Notes under the pieces: model-generated
Databases searched by the model: none
Seen by the model: only the letters and a program-made list of their open reading frames with translations
Told to the model about the DNA's origin: nothing
Source: Elymus sibiricus
Lineage: Eukaryota > Streptophyta > Magnoliopsida > Poales > Poaceae
DNA: 64,000 nt
Assembly (NCBI GenBank): GCA_039707655.1
Contig: CM077667.1
Coordinates: 415,629,409 to 415,693,408 of the forward strand
Direction of reading: 5' to 3'
Part shown: positions 35,138 to 46,677 of the stretch, piece by piece
Numbering within the stretch: the first letter of the stretch is position 1
Layout of the letters: each line of letters opens with the position of its first letter
Translations under genes and position numbers: made by a program

Positions 35138-35831
35138 TAGATTTTTTTTATCCGAATATGAGGGTAAATTCCGGCCAATGCGTCAACATTAACATTAGAT
35201 CTTACGGTGTTCCGTTGGGAGGAATTATTATTTCAGTGGATGATTTGATGATCTCACAAAGAATTATTATCTATTTAGTGCAACATGACCTTTCCGTTGA
35301 TAACAAGATAACTAGAAGACAATTATAGTTACTTTATATGTTTCAAACATATCCATGAATCTAGTTATCAACATCTAAAATACCAAAATGTTTTTCTATA
35401 AATTTAATCAAACTTTGCAGAGTTTGACCATGAAAATGATAATCCATTATGCATTATATTTTACGACAGATAACGGCAGGAGTAAAAAAGAAATCTTGGT
35501 TTTATGCACTTGGTTTTAGAGGCATGACTGACATGATTTAGGAAACAAGAGTGGAAGCATGCCAGAGGACTATGGGGGCATACGGGATGCCTGCATATGT
35601 CCCACGAAATCCAACCAAGGACACGATGAAACTGACAATGATTTTCCGGCAGTTGCAAGTGCATCTTGTATTGATAATATAGATGCTAAAGTTTCAAAAA
35701 GAAAATCATGTTTAATATTACAAGTTATAACATAAGCAGTTGCCAAAAATTGTTCAACATGACATAATAGTAATGGATCTTATTTTATAAAAGCTGTATA
35801 CGTACTAGAAACAAAAGACTGTTAAAATGTA

Positions 35832-35912
35832 CTTTCTCCGTTCCAAAATATTCGTCGTGGTTTTAGTTCAAAATTCTAACCAAAACCACGACGAGTATTT
35901 GGAAGGGGGGAG
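35832..35912. mobile_element. Stowaway-like MITE
   Basis: CTTTCTCCGTTCCAAAATATTCGTCG is matched by CGACGAGTATTTGGAAGGGGGGAG. The interior GTGGTTTTAG pairs with CAAAACCAC, so the 81 bp fold into one hairpin. TA flanks both ends. Confidence 0.8.
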
Positions 35913-36117
35913 TACCATTTCAAATATGGCATTTTTTATGACATACTATAATACACATTTTGTCAGTTAAATTGCTGATCTAGGCGTGCCTTGTGGGGTG
36001 ATGAAAGGAGATGGTTTGTTGCTGGTGGATTTTATCTTCCTCCTCTCGAGGACATGAGTCGGCACGCATGCCGAGGCCGCAGCCATCAGCTAGCTACCAT
36101 GGAAAGCTAAGCTAGAG

Positions 36118-36866
36118 GTGCAAGTTGGAGGCGTCCGACCGATCAACCGAAGATTGCCTGAAAGCGGACCGGGGACGAAGACCGGACCGTGCATGCATAT
36201 GCATGGAAACCGACCTGCAAAGACCGGCGATCGGGCTCGCGCTCACCACCGCCACAAATGGCATCTTCCCGGCCCACGTACGTCAAGCCGCCCAGGCCAC
36301 CACCGTCGCCGTCGCCCGTCGCGGCGGCGCGGTTGTCAACGGCCCAGCAGGGGTCACGGCTGACCCAAGCGCGTGAAGCCGCGCAGCGAGACAAGCGACG
36401 GGTAAAAGGGCGGCGGGTCGGATCACTGCAAGTTGAGAGGCGACTGATGAGCGAGAGGGCAGGGAGGACGACGACGGGTCAGCCAGTTCACACCCGGGCC
36501 AGGGATCGGGGTCAAAGCCGCCCGCCGCTCCGAGGCCCTGGCACGGCCACGGCACGCGCTGGGAGCTCTGTCGTCGTCGTCAGTCGGAGGCGTCGCGGGT
36601 CGCCGTCGCCGGGCTCGAAACCTAGGGGCGGGAGACGGTTTTGTCTCCGGGCGCGCGTCGCTGCTTGTTCGGTAGCGCCACGAAGACATCGCCCAAGGCC
36701 GGAGACAAAACGCCGGGGAGAAAAAATTGCGTTGCAGATAGATAGCCATGAAAATGCTGAGATCATGCGACGCCGGCCGCATTTTCCCCGGGCCATGCGG
36801 GCCTATTCAGCTCGGAGCACACAATTCTGGGGTCTCCGGGAGCGTTGGCGTCTACTTACTGACTGA
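36118..36866. other. GC-rich stretch, open on both strands, no gene recognised
   Basis: Strongly GC rich with overlapping open frames on both strands, all Arg/Pro/Ala/Ser-rich. That pattern follows from base composition and is not evidence of coding. It could be a CpG-rich promoter or first exon, but there is no motif and no matching downstream exon. Confidence 0.35.
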
Positions 36867-37600
36867 AACAGTCCAAAGCAGAATTCTGAATCTGTGGCCA
36901 ACCAGGAACGTTGACATGACACTTGAAGCGGAAGAGCGGGTCCCCGGTGAAACAGCGCCACGATCAGCGGTCACGCACAGCTGTGGTTCTGGCGGGGGTG
37001 GCGACAACGATTGCTAGGGCTAACACGAGTATGAGCTCTGGATGTAACGACAGAAACATCATGGCCCAACCAATTTGTAACACAATGTAAAAACTGTAAA
37101 TTCAACAGCACAATTCTTGAGTGGACGGGACGACTCTTGAGTGGACTTCAGCAGTGAACGCCAACTGCAACGGGAACGGACGCCCGTTTTATAAGACTAT
37201 AGCCACGCGTCTGCCTGATAAGGCAAAAATCCCTGCAACTGCAGACGACCAAGAAAATGTTGAGACCATACAACACTGTATATTTCACTGGAGCATGCAA
37301 ATCCACTCAGTTCAGAGCAGACAATTTTGAGGTCTTCAGGTTTTGGCATTTACCGGGACATAAAATCCAATGCAGAATTCTGAAATCCCGAAGCCCAACC
37401 GGGAACGCTGACAGTGCCACGATCAGCAGTCAACCACGGATATGCATCTGGCGCCGATCGCGACATGAAGCTCATGTCGGCAGCACAAACCAACAACTGG
37501 TATGATCTCTGTATGTGGTCAGTTGAGGTAGAGAAAACTTCATGGCCTGACCAATTTGTAACACAATGTGAAACGTAAATTCAACGGCACGATGCCCAGA
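36808..37600 (+). repeat. Diverged tandem duplication (~300-bp units)
   Basis: 36808-37120 and 37305-37600 share, in the same order, GAGCA(C/G)ACAATT, GCAGAATTCTGAA, AACC(A/G)GGAACG(T/C)TGACA, CACGATCAGC(G/A)GTCA and ACCAATTTGTAACACAATGT. Long indels separate these blocks, so the duplication is old. Confidence 0.7.
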
Positions 37601-37755
37601 ACCAATAAATATTGTGCAGACTTGGATCTGCATCCGTGACAAATTTGACGTCCTCGGAAGGATGCAAGGGTGGAGAATTCATGGTGAGCAGTGACTGAAA
37701 TGAGCACTGGAGAACCTGAAAAGGGCATGGGAGTTGCAGGTTAGCATCATAAGTG

Positions 37756-37884
37756 CTCCCTCCGTCCCGAATTAGTCGCAGGAATGGAATTACTTGGCAG
37801 AAATGGACATATCTAGACATAATTTTAGTTCAAGATACATCCATTCTATCCATTTTTGCGACAAGTAATTCGGGACGGAGGGAG
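37756..37884. mobile_element. Stowaway MITE
   Basis: CTCCCTCCGTCCCGAATTA at the left and its exact complement at the right. The target is TA on the right and TG on the left, so one side has mutated. It contains internal ATGGACATATCTAGACATAATT. Confidence 0.9.
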
Positions 37885-38004
37885 TACTCCGCATCATCGA
37901 GTTACAAAAAGAATCACACTGATATCATCATAAGACAAGCAACAAAAAAAAAAACGACAAGATATGAGGGCGTGCTGATTCATTCGGAACAAGCAAATTA
38001 GATA

Positions 38005-38355
38005 TAAATTGGTGGAAAACACCCATGAAAGCAGCCAAGTGAGTCAACAGACATGAAGGACATTCAGTTATTGCCTCTCTAGATTTGGCCTGAACAATCA
38101 GTCATCAGCTTAGCTATCCATATCTGTAGCATCTATCCTAAACAAATAACACCAAAAAACATCCAGACGAGGTAGGGTGCCGACCAATTCATTAATAACA
38201 AACTGTAGGTACAAAATGGTGGAAATCATCGATGGAAGCAGTTCAGTTCAACAAGCATTGAAAGGCATTTTGTTGCTGCCTCTCCAGATTTGGTCTGAAT
38301 TAATCAGCTCATCAGCTTAGCTATCCATATAAACTATCACCAGCATCTATCTGGT
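38005..38355 (+). repeat. Diverged tandem duplication (~140-bp units)
   Basis: 38005-38135 and 38210-38355 share GGTGGAAA, GCCTCTC(T/C)AGATTTGG(C/T)CTGAA and CATCAGCTTAGCTATCCATAT in the same order. It ends over the stop codon of the acyltransferase pseudogene. Confidence 0.7.
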
Positions 38356-38833
38356 CACATACTGACTACGGAGAGCTTCTCTACGAGATGTCAGTGTGTG
38401 TTTTGAAACTGGTGAACTTGTTGTCATGTCTAACGATGAGATATCCATTTTTAGTTCTTCGGCCCCGACTTGAGTGTCATACCACTCATCTAATTGCCGG
38501 AACCTGTCAAGCTGTATTCGCTGTATGTCCCCCCCCCCCCCCCGGTTTCAATATCAATGTCTTCATAATCATGTCGCCGTGAAAATGAGATCTTCATAAG
38601 ATCACCACCAATACCCAGGTCATTTTCCACTTTTGCACAGCGAGCACCAGCAGGTTCCTCTTCGACCTCCCAAACACGGTTGGCTGGTGGAGCTCTCACT
38701 TCCTCTTGTATGTATGCTTGGAACTTGTGTTTGGAAGCCTGTACCTTGGTGCAGAAGACTTCTAGAAGTTACTCAGGCATCCTTGATCGTAGACGTTAGG
38801 CCTACCACCTGACTGGAGATTCTCTTACGTGGT
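38347..38833 (-). pseudogene. DHHC protein S-acyltransferase, 3' exon only, broken
   Basis: The minus strand begins after a TTTCAG acceptor at 38834 and reads the post-DHHC C-terminal region of a plant palmitoyltransferase. It has a TTxE-type motif read as TT(stop)EN at 38825-38833, then RPNVYDQG (the NPYNxG-like motif), LEVFCTK, ASKHKFQAYIQEE, AKVENDLGIGGDLMKIS, and a tail ending REALRSQYVTR at a TAG (38347-38349). There are three lesions: TAA at 38825-38827 where Tyr is expected, a frame change near 38765, and another in the G-run (C-run on plus) at 38528-38543. Exons with the four-helix membrane core and the catalytic Asp-His-His-Cys motif are absent. The repeat array starts just beyond, so the gene was probably cut by array formation. 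Identification is from motif memory but several motifs agree. Confidence 0.7.
38528..38543. repeat. Homopolymer C-run
   Basis: About sixteen Cs inside the acyltransferase pseudogene; the two reading frames on either side are joined only if its length changes. Other long C/G runs are at 25337-25349, 52330-52342 and 62010-62031. Confidence 0.8.
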
Positions 38834-39530
38834 CTGAAATACCAAAGTACTTAAATCAGACATTAGGATTTAGGAGCGGTGCACTTGAAGGAAACTACAG
38901 TTACTAACTTCAGATTGAAGGAGCCATACAAGCACTCAAAATATTGTACACTATCAAAGAAGGCACATTCAGAACCTACATTACCAACTACAGATTAATA
39001 GCTGCAACCAAACGTACCCCTTCCCCACTGCTTACGGTGGAGACTGAACTGAACTACCTATTTCCATAGATGCATATAGCCGTATACCCTTGTTCTTAAA
39101 AAGGGACATCAATGCCTGATTAATATTTTGTTCTAGCAAAGTGGGTGAACATGAAGAAGCAACTGCAATGGCCACTAGCGAGTGGTTGAAAGCACAGCTG
39201 GCCCATCAAAACAATAATCCTTCAAGGTCATACTGAATGGAGCGACCACATTACTCGTTCAAAATTACTCAGGCATCCAAATAGTAACCCAAAGAGATAA
39301 AAAGATCGTACCCACGCAATGGAGCCTTTGGCTAAAATGAATTGAAAAGAAAAAAGAAAATAAGCCATTCATCAGACATTCCTTGCTCCATTTAGCTGCC
39401 AAGTGGCAACCGGAAGCAAATCCAAAAAGACAGAAGGAAACTTAACAAGAAGCGTCGAGTAAAGAAACAATATTTTGTCTGTAAGCCAAATGACACAAAT
39501 ATAACCATCGGTGGATCACACTCAACAAAT

Positions 39531-39602
39531 GGTTTCGTAGTGTAGTGGTTAGCACTCCAGACTTTGAATCTGGCGACCTGGGTTCGAATCCCGGCGAGAC
39601 CT
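39531..39602 (+). tRNA. tRNA-Gln(UUG), copy 1
   Basis: 72 bases folding as a full cloverleaf: acceptor GGTTTCG with CGAGACC (one G-U pair) plus discriminator T, D arm GTG...CAC, anticodon stem CCAGA/TCTGG with loop CTTTGAA (anticodon TTG, decoding CAA), and T stem CTGGG/CCCGG with loop TTCGAAT. The internal promoter is present: an A box around AGTGTAGTGG and the B box GGTTCGAATCC. CCA is not encoded and there is no intron. Upstream, CAACAA lies at -8 to -3 and a TATAAC at about -31, both usual for plant Pol III tRNA genes. A T-run (TTTTTT) starts a few bases after the end and should terminate transcription. Isotype follows from the anticodon. Confidence 0.96.
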
Positions 39603-40568
39603 ACTTTTTTAGCTGCCATTCCAGTTTTTCCATGGTACAATGTACTCACATTTTTATGGCATTTAGTATTCGGGAAAAATATTGACTCACAATATTTTAG
39701 CTAACATTTAGTGTTTCCAGGGTAGAATGTACTCCTATTTTGCTGACATTTAATATTTCCATGGTACAATGTACCCAGACCATCCATGGTATGTATACTC
39801 ACAGTCTAGAGGCTAATAACATTTGAAACATACCTCTGTCTTCTGATTTACATTGGTGTGACTATAACCTTGCCAAACTTTACATTTCACTATCAAGAAA
39901 CGCAAATTCCCTGGACCCTGCGCAAGCGGGAGCTACGTGCACTGAGCTGCCTTTTATCAAGAAAGGCAAATTCAGTACCTATACTTACTACAGATTAGTA
40001 GCTGCAACAAACCTGCCTCTTCCCCACTACTTACGCTGGAGACTGAACTGAACTACTTACTTCCATAGATGTGTGTACCCTTGTTCTTAAAATGGGACAT
40101 CAATGCCTCGTTAATATTTTATTCTAGCAATGTGACGCAGACCCGTACACTCAAAATCCTGTATTCTAGCAATGTTAGTGAGCATGAAGTAGAAACTGCA
40201 ATGGCCAGTAGCAAGTGGTTGAAAGCACAGTTGGCCAATCAAAACAATTATCCTTCAAGGTCATACTGAATGGACCGAGTATATTACTTGTTCCAATTAC
40301 CATACCTCAAACACCTAGTAAATCCTATATCAATCAACGAGACAAAATGGCGTACCCATGCAATGAAGTATTTAGTTAACATGAATTGAAAGAAAAGAGA
40401 AAATAAGTCAACCATTGGATATTCCTTCCAGTTAGCTGCCAAGTGACAACCAGAGCTAGTCCAAAGAGGCAGAAGGAACTTTAACAGGAAGCATCGAGTA
40501 AAGAACAATGTTTTGTCTGTAAGCCAAATGACACAAATATAACCATCGGTGGATCACACTCAACAAAT

Positions 40569-40640
40569 GGTTTCGTAGTGTAGTGGTTAGCACTCCAGAC
40601 TTTGAATCTGGCAACCTGGGTTCGAATCCCGGCGAGACCT
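40569..40640 (+). tRNA. tRNA-Gln(UUG), copy 2
   Basis: Identical to copy 1 except one change in the variable loop (CGAC to CAAC). This does not disturb any stem. The CAACAA leader and the downstream T-run are kept. Confidence 0.95.
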
Positions 40641-41497
40641 ACTTTTTTAGATGTCATTTTACTATTCCATGTACAATGTACTCACATTTTTTTACGACAT
40701 TTAGTATTGGGGAAAAATATCGACTCACAATTTTTTTTGCTGACATTTTAGTGTTTCCACGGTAGAATGTACTCCTATTTTTGCCGACACTTGGTATTTC
40801 CCTGGTACAATGTACCCAGACCTTCCATGGTACAAATACTCAGTCTAGAGGCAAATAACACTTATAACATCCCCGTCTTCCGATTTATATTGCTGTGACT
40901 ATAACCTTGCCAAAATTTACAGTACACTATGAAGAAAGGCACATTCAGCACCTACAGCCACAATCTTCAGATTAGTCACTGCAACTGAACGTATACCTTC
41001 CCCACTTCTTATGGTGGAGACCGAACTGAACTACTTGTTTCCATAGATGCGTATACCCATGTTCTTAAGATGGAACATCAATGCCTTATTAATATTCTAT
41101 TCTAGCATTGTGTTGCAGACCCATACAAGAACTCAAAATATGGTACTCTAGCAATGTGATTGAACATGAAGAAGCAACTGTGATGGCCACTAGTGAGTGG
41201 TTGAAAGAACATCTGGCAATCAAAACAATTATCCTTCAAGGCCATACAGAATGTATCGACCATATTACTTTTTCCAAATTATTGTACCTCATACACCTAG
41301 TTAATCCTAATAACAACTCAATGACAAAAAATGAGTGTACCCACGCAATGGGGCCATTGGCTAAAATGAATTGAAAAGAAAAGAGAAATAAGTCATTCAT
41401 CGGATATTCCTTGCTCCACTTAGCTGCCAAGTGGCAACCGGAAGCAATTCCAAAAAGATAGTAGGAAATTTAACAGGAAGTGTCGAGTAAATAAATA

Positions 41498-41561
41498 CTC
41501 CCTCTGTCTCAAAATGTAAGACGTTTTTTGACACTAACGTCTTACATTGAGACAGAGGGAG
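41498..41561. mobile_element. Minimal Stowaway MITE in the tRNA array
   Basis: A 64-bp hairpin: CTCCCTCTGTCTCAAAATGTAAGACG and its near-exact complement separated by a few bases. Flanked by TA on both sides. It is present only in the unit of copy 3, so it arrived after that unit was made. Confidence 0.92.
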
Positions 41562-41623
41562 TAATATTTGTCTGTAGGCCAAATGACAGAAATATAAACA
41601 TCAGTGGGTCACACTCAACAAAT

Positions 41624-41695
41624 GGTTTCGTAGTGTAGTGGTTAGCACTCCAGACTTTGAATCTGGCGACCTGGGTTCGAATCCCGGCGAGACCT
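41624..41695 (+). tRNA. tRNA-Gln(UUG), copy 3
   Basis: Identical to copy 1 across all 72 bases, with the same leader and T-run. A small MITE (41498-41561) sits about 60 bases upstream, outside the core promoter. Confidence 0.96.
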
Positions 41696-42059
41696 ACTTT
41701 TTTAGCTGGCATTTTAGTATTTCCATGGTACAATGAACTCACATTTTTTTATGACAGTTAGTATTCGGGAAAAATATTGACTCTCCATTTTTAGCTGACA
41801 TTTAGTGTTTCCAGGGTAGAATGTACTCTTATTTTTGCTGACATTTAGTATTTCCCTGGAACAATGTACTCAGAGCTTCCATGGTACAAATACTCTCAGT
41901 CTAGAGGCTAATAACACTTGAAACATACCTCTGTTTTCTGATTTACATTGGTGTGACTATAACCTCGCCAAATGACATAAAGCGTGAGTGAAGAAACAAT
42001 ATTTTGTCTGTAAGCCAAATGACAGAAATATAACCAGCAGTGAGTCACACTCAATAAAT

Positions 42060-42131
42060 GGTTTCGTAGTGTAGTGGTTAGCACTCCAGACTTTGAATCT
42101 GGCGACCTGGGTTCGAATCCCGGCGAGACCT
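42060..42131 (+). tRNA. tRNA-Gln(UUG), copy 4 (short unit)
   Basis: Identical to copy 1 in the gene. Its unit is only 436 bp after copy 3: most of the upstream spacer is missing, but the last ~90 bases of leader are kept, with CAATAAAT in place of CAACAAAT before the gene. Confidence 0.95.
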
Positions 42132-43133
42132 ACTTTTTTAGCAGCCATTTTAGTATTTCCATGGTACAATGTACTTACTTTTTTTATATGACATTTAGTA
42201 TTTGGGAAAAATATTGACCCTCAATTTTTAGCTGCCATTTTAGTATTTCCATGGTACAATGTACTCACTTTTTTTTATGACAGATAGTGTTTCCAGGGTG
42301 GAATGTACTCCTGTTTTTGCTGACATTTAGTATGTCCCTGGTACAATGTACTCAGAGCTTCCATGGTACAAATACTCACAGTCCAGTTTGTCTTTTGATT
42401 TACATCAGTGTGACTATAACCTCGCCAAAATTTACATCTCACTATCAAGAAAGGCAAATTCCCTGGACCCTGCATCAGCGGGAGCTACGTGCACCGAGCT
42501 GACCTTTTATCAAGAAGGGCAAATTCAGTACCTATAGTTACTAACTTCTGATTAGTAGCTGCAACCAAACGTGCCTCTTCCCCACTACTTACGCTGGAGA
42601 CTGAACTGAACTACTTACTTCCATAGATGTGCGTACCCTTGTTCTTAAAATGGGACATCAATGCCTCATTAATATTTTATTCTAGCAATGTGATGCAGGC
42701 CCGTACACTCAAAATCCTGTATTCTAGCAATGTTAGTGAGCATGAAGTAGAAACAGCAATGGCCAGTAGTGAGTGGTTGAAAGCACAGTTCACCAATCTA
42801 AACAATTATCCCTCAAGGTCCATACTGAATGGACGGACTATATTACTTGTTCCAAATTATCATGCCTCAAACACCTAGTAAATCCTATAGCAATCAACGA
42901 TACAAAATGACACACCCATGCAATGAAGTATTTAGCTAAAATGAATTGAAAAGAAAAGAGAAAATAAGACATTCATCAGATATTCCTTGCTCCATTTAGC
43001 TGCCAAGTGGCAACCGGAACTAGTCCAAAAAGGCAGAAGGAAATTTAACAGGAAGCATCGAGTAAAGAAACAATATTTTGTCTCTAAGCCAAATGACACA
43101 AATATAACCATCGGTGGATCACACTCAACAAAT

Positions 43134-43205
43134 GGTTTCGTAGTGTAGTGGTTAGCACTCCAGACTTTGAATCTGGCGACCTGGGTTCAAATCCCGGCGA
43201 GACCT
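43134..43205 (+). tRNA. tRNA-Gln(UUG), copy 5
   Basis: Same as copy 1 except for the T loop, TTCAAAT instead of TTCGAAT (G57 to A57). Position 57 is normally any purine and the B box becomes GGTTCAAATCC, still within consensus, so the gene should remain active. Confidence 0.95.
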
Positions 43206-44127
43206 ACTTTTTTAGCTGGCAGTTTAGTATTTGCATGTATAATGTACTCACTTTTTTAAAAAACATTTAGTATTGGGGAAAAATATCGACTCGCATTTTT
43301 TTGTGCTGAAATTTAATATTTCCATGGTAGAATGTAATCCTATTTATGCCAAAATTCAGTATTTCCCTGGTACAATGTACTTAGACCTTCCATGGTACAA
43401 ATACTCAAGTCTAGAGGCTAATAACATTTAAAACATCCCTGTCTTCTGATTTATATTGATGTGACTATAACCTTGCCAAAATATACAGTACACTATCAAG
43501 AAAGGCAAATTCATCAGTACCTATAGCCACAAACTTCAGATTAGTCACTGCAACCGAATGTATCCTTTACCGACTTCTTATGGTGGAGACCGAACTGAAC
43601 TACTTATTTCCATAGAAGTGTATACCAATGTTCTTAAGATGGAATATCAATGCCTTATTAATATTCTATTCTAGCAATGTGTTGCAGACCCATACAAAAA
43701 CTCACAATATAGTATTCTAGCAATGTGATTGAACATGAGGAAGGAACTGCAATAGCCACTAGTGAGTAGTTGAAAGCACATCTGGCAATCAAAACAATTG
43801 TCCTTCAAGGCCATACAGAATGTATCGACCATATTACTTTTTCCTAATTATTGTACCTCATAGGCTCATACACTTAGTAAATCCTAATAGCAACTTCAAA
43901 ATGATCGTACCCATGCCATGGAGCCTTTGGTTAAAATGAATTGAAAAGAAAATCGAAATAAGTCATTATCGGATATTCCTTTGCTCCATTTAGCTGCCAA
44001 GTGGCAACCGGAAGTAAACCAAAAAAACAGAAGGAAATTTAACAGGAAGCGTCGAGTGAAGAAACAATATTTTGTCTGTAAGCCAAATGACAGAAATATA
44101 ACCAGCAGTGAGTCACACTCAACAAAT

Positions 44128-44199
44128 GGTTTCGTAGTGTAGTGGTTAGCACTCCAGACTTTGAATCTGGCGACCTGGGTTCGAATCCCGGCGAGACCT
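44128..44199 (+). tRNA. tRNA-Gln(UUG), copy 6
   Basis: Identical to copy 1, with the G57 T loop. Leader CAACAAAT and downstream TTTTTT are intact. Confidence 0.96.
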
Positions 44200-45663
44200 A
44201 CTTTTTTAGCTGGCATTTTAGTATTTTCATGGTACAATGAACTCACATTTTTTTATGACAGTTAGTATTTGGGAAAAATATTGACTCAGTTTTTAGCTGA
44301 CATTTAGTGTTTCCAGGGTAGAATGTACTCCTATTTTTGCTGACATTTAGTATTTCCCTTGTACAATGTACTCAGAGCTTCCATGGTACAAATACTCGCA
44401 GTCTAGAGGCTAATAACACTTGAAACATACCTCTGTCTTCTGATTTACATTGGTGTGACTATAACCTCGCCAAAATATACTGTCAAGAAAGGCACGTTCG
44501 GTACCTACGCTTGCTAACTTCAGATTAGACGCTGCAACCAAATGTACCACTTCCCCACTGCTTATGGTAGAAACTGAACTGAACTACTTTCAATAGATGT
44601 TTATTTCTTAAAATGGAACATCAATGCATCATTAATATTATATTCTTGCAATGTGATGCAGAAACATACAAGAGCTCAAAATCGTGTATTCCAGCAATGT
44701 GTGTGAACATGAAGAACGAACTGAAAAAGGCCAATAGCGAGTGGTTGAAAGCCAAGATGGACAATCAAAACAATTAACCTTAAAGGTCATATTGAATGCC
44801 GACCACATTACTTGTTCCAAATTGTACGGATAAAGGGAAATGTCTTCACTATGTTCCCTATGTATCATCATTCCAGCAACAGGTTTACTGCAATAAAGTT
44901 TGGGCTACAATTTAGTTGCTAAGTCGGCATTACCTCAGTCGTGAAATTGTCCAAGGGGGTGGGCAAGTTAAGCGCAGATTCAGTCCTAGGAATTAGGATA
45001 GTCAGAGCAGTAAGATGAGATGATGGCAGCAGGCGATGAGCTAGATGGAAGAGGTGCGTGGGGAGGTAGTTACAACTACTGACCATAGAAGTGAGATATC
45101 ACTATATCAGAGACATGTAAGAAGGGCGACCCGATCACGACGACGATGGTGCTAATAGTAACAATGCTTTTGCCATGTGCTTATTTTTTAAGGTGCTATA
45201 AAACAAGTGGAAAATTCACTACTGGCTAATCATGTTGAAGCTATATATTGTTGAAGTGTATATGTGGGGTGTTGAAGTGTATATGTGGATTGCCTAGCCC
45301 TTTCCATTAGTTTGGACTTTTGGTTGAGTTGGCTAGTGCATGAAGCTTAACATATATATCCATGAAGCTTAATAAGAAGAAGGGAAAAACACCAAATAAA
45401 CACTAAACGCCTAGTAAATCCTAATAGCAGCTCAATGAGTCAAAATTATCGTACCCACACAATGGCTAAAATGAATTGAAAAAATAAAATAAGGTATTTG
45501 TCAGATATTCCTTGCTACATTTAGCTGTCAGGTGGCAAATGGAAGTTAAAAAAAAAAAGGGAAGGAAATGACCCTTCCCTGGACCCTGCGCAAGTAAAGG
45601 AAATATTCTGGTTGTATGCCAAATGACAGAAATATAACCATCAGTGTACCACACTCAACAAAT

Positions 45664-45735
45664 GGTTTCGTAGTGTAGTGGTTAGCACTCCAGACTTTGA
45701 ATCTGGCGACCTGGGTTCAAATCCCGGCGAGACCT
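45664..45735 (+). tRNA. tRNA-Gln(UUG), copy 7
   Basis: A57 T-loop variant (TTCAAAT). It lies in the first of two duplicated segments that also contain a TLC-like pseudogene downstream. The terminator region is CTACCTTTTTTAG. Confidence 0.95.
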
Positions 45736-46677
45736 ACCTTTTTTAGCTGACATTTTAGTATTTCGATGGTACAATGCACTCACTTTTTTCTCCAGGCATT
45801 TAGTATCGGGAAAAATATCGACTCGTGATTTTTCAGCTAACATTTAGTGTATCCAGGGTAGAACGTACTCCTATTGCAGACATTTAGTATTTCCTTGGTA
45901 CAATGTACCCAGACCATACAAATACTCACAAGTGAAAGAAAAGGATATGCCTACTAACTTCAGATTAGTTGCTGCAACCAAATGTAGACCTTCTCCACTG
46001 ATTACGGTGGAGACTGAACTGAACTACTCGATACCGTTATTCTTAAAATGAGGCATGAATGCCTCATTAATATTCTATTCTAGCAATGTGATGCGCCGAC
46101 CCGTGCAAGAACCCAAAATGTTGTATTCTAGCAATGTTAGTGAACACGAAGAAGGAACTGCAATGGCCATTATCGAGTGGTTTAAGGCCCAGCTGGGCTA
46201 TCAAAACAGTTAACCTTCAAGGTCATACTGAATGAACCAGCCATGTCATTTGTTCCAAATTGTAATGATAAAGTGAAAGGTCTTCTCTATGTTCTCTTTG
46301 TATTATCATTCCGGCAACAGGTTTACTGCAATAAAGTTTGGGCTGCAACTTATTAATGTGGCCATCTACCGACTATGGACATGCTTGTGAGTTGTGACAG
46401 CAGCTCGCAATCCTGAGTTGGAAAGGCAATGCTAGTGTACTGATTTACATCACAGGCCACTAAGATGGTCTGTTGGTCACAATTTAGGAGCAACACAATT
46501 TATAAGTGCAAGAAAAGGATTATCTCTTAAGAAGTACACACCTATTCCTCAAATGACAACTGGGTAAATAATAGCCCCATGGCAAATGATAAGACAAAAA
46601 ACTATTTGAAGTGTACAAGTAAACCAACTTTGTCAACGAAATTGAATGCCAGAAAATATGAGAAGAGACATATGTAC

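Larger units (their letters stand above)
33779..35829. other. Non-coding DNA with small MITE remnants
   Basis: AT-rich sequence without a convincing gene. It holds the two small inverted-repeat elements listed at 34049-34130 and 35090-35137. A promoter or intergenic role cannot be judged from the sequence. Confidence 0.4.

Noticed and set aside
36118..36866. 225-codon plus-strand ORF and overlapping ORFs on both strands.
   Set aside because: Arg/Pro/Ser-rich translations on both strands are expected from the high GC content; no domain, no intron signals linking them to other exons.
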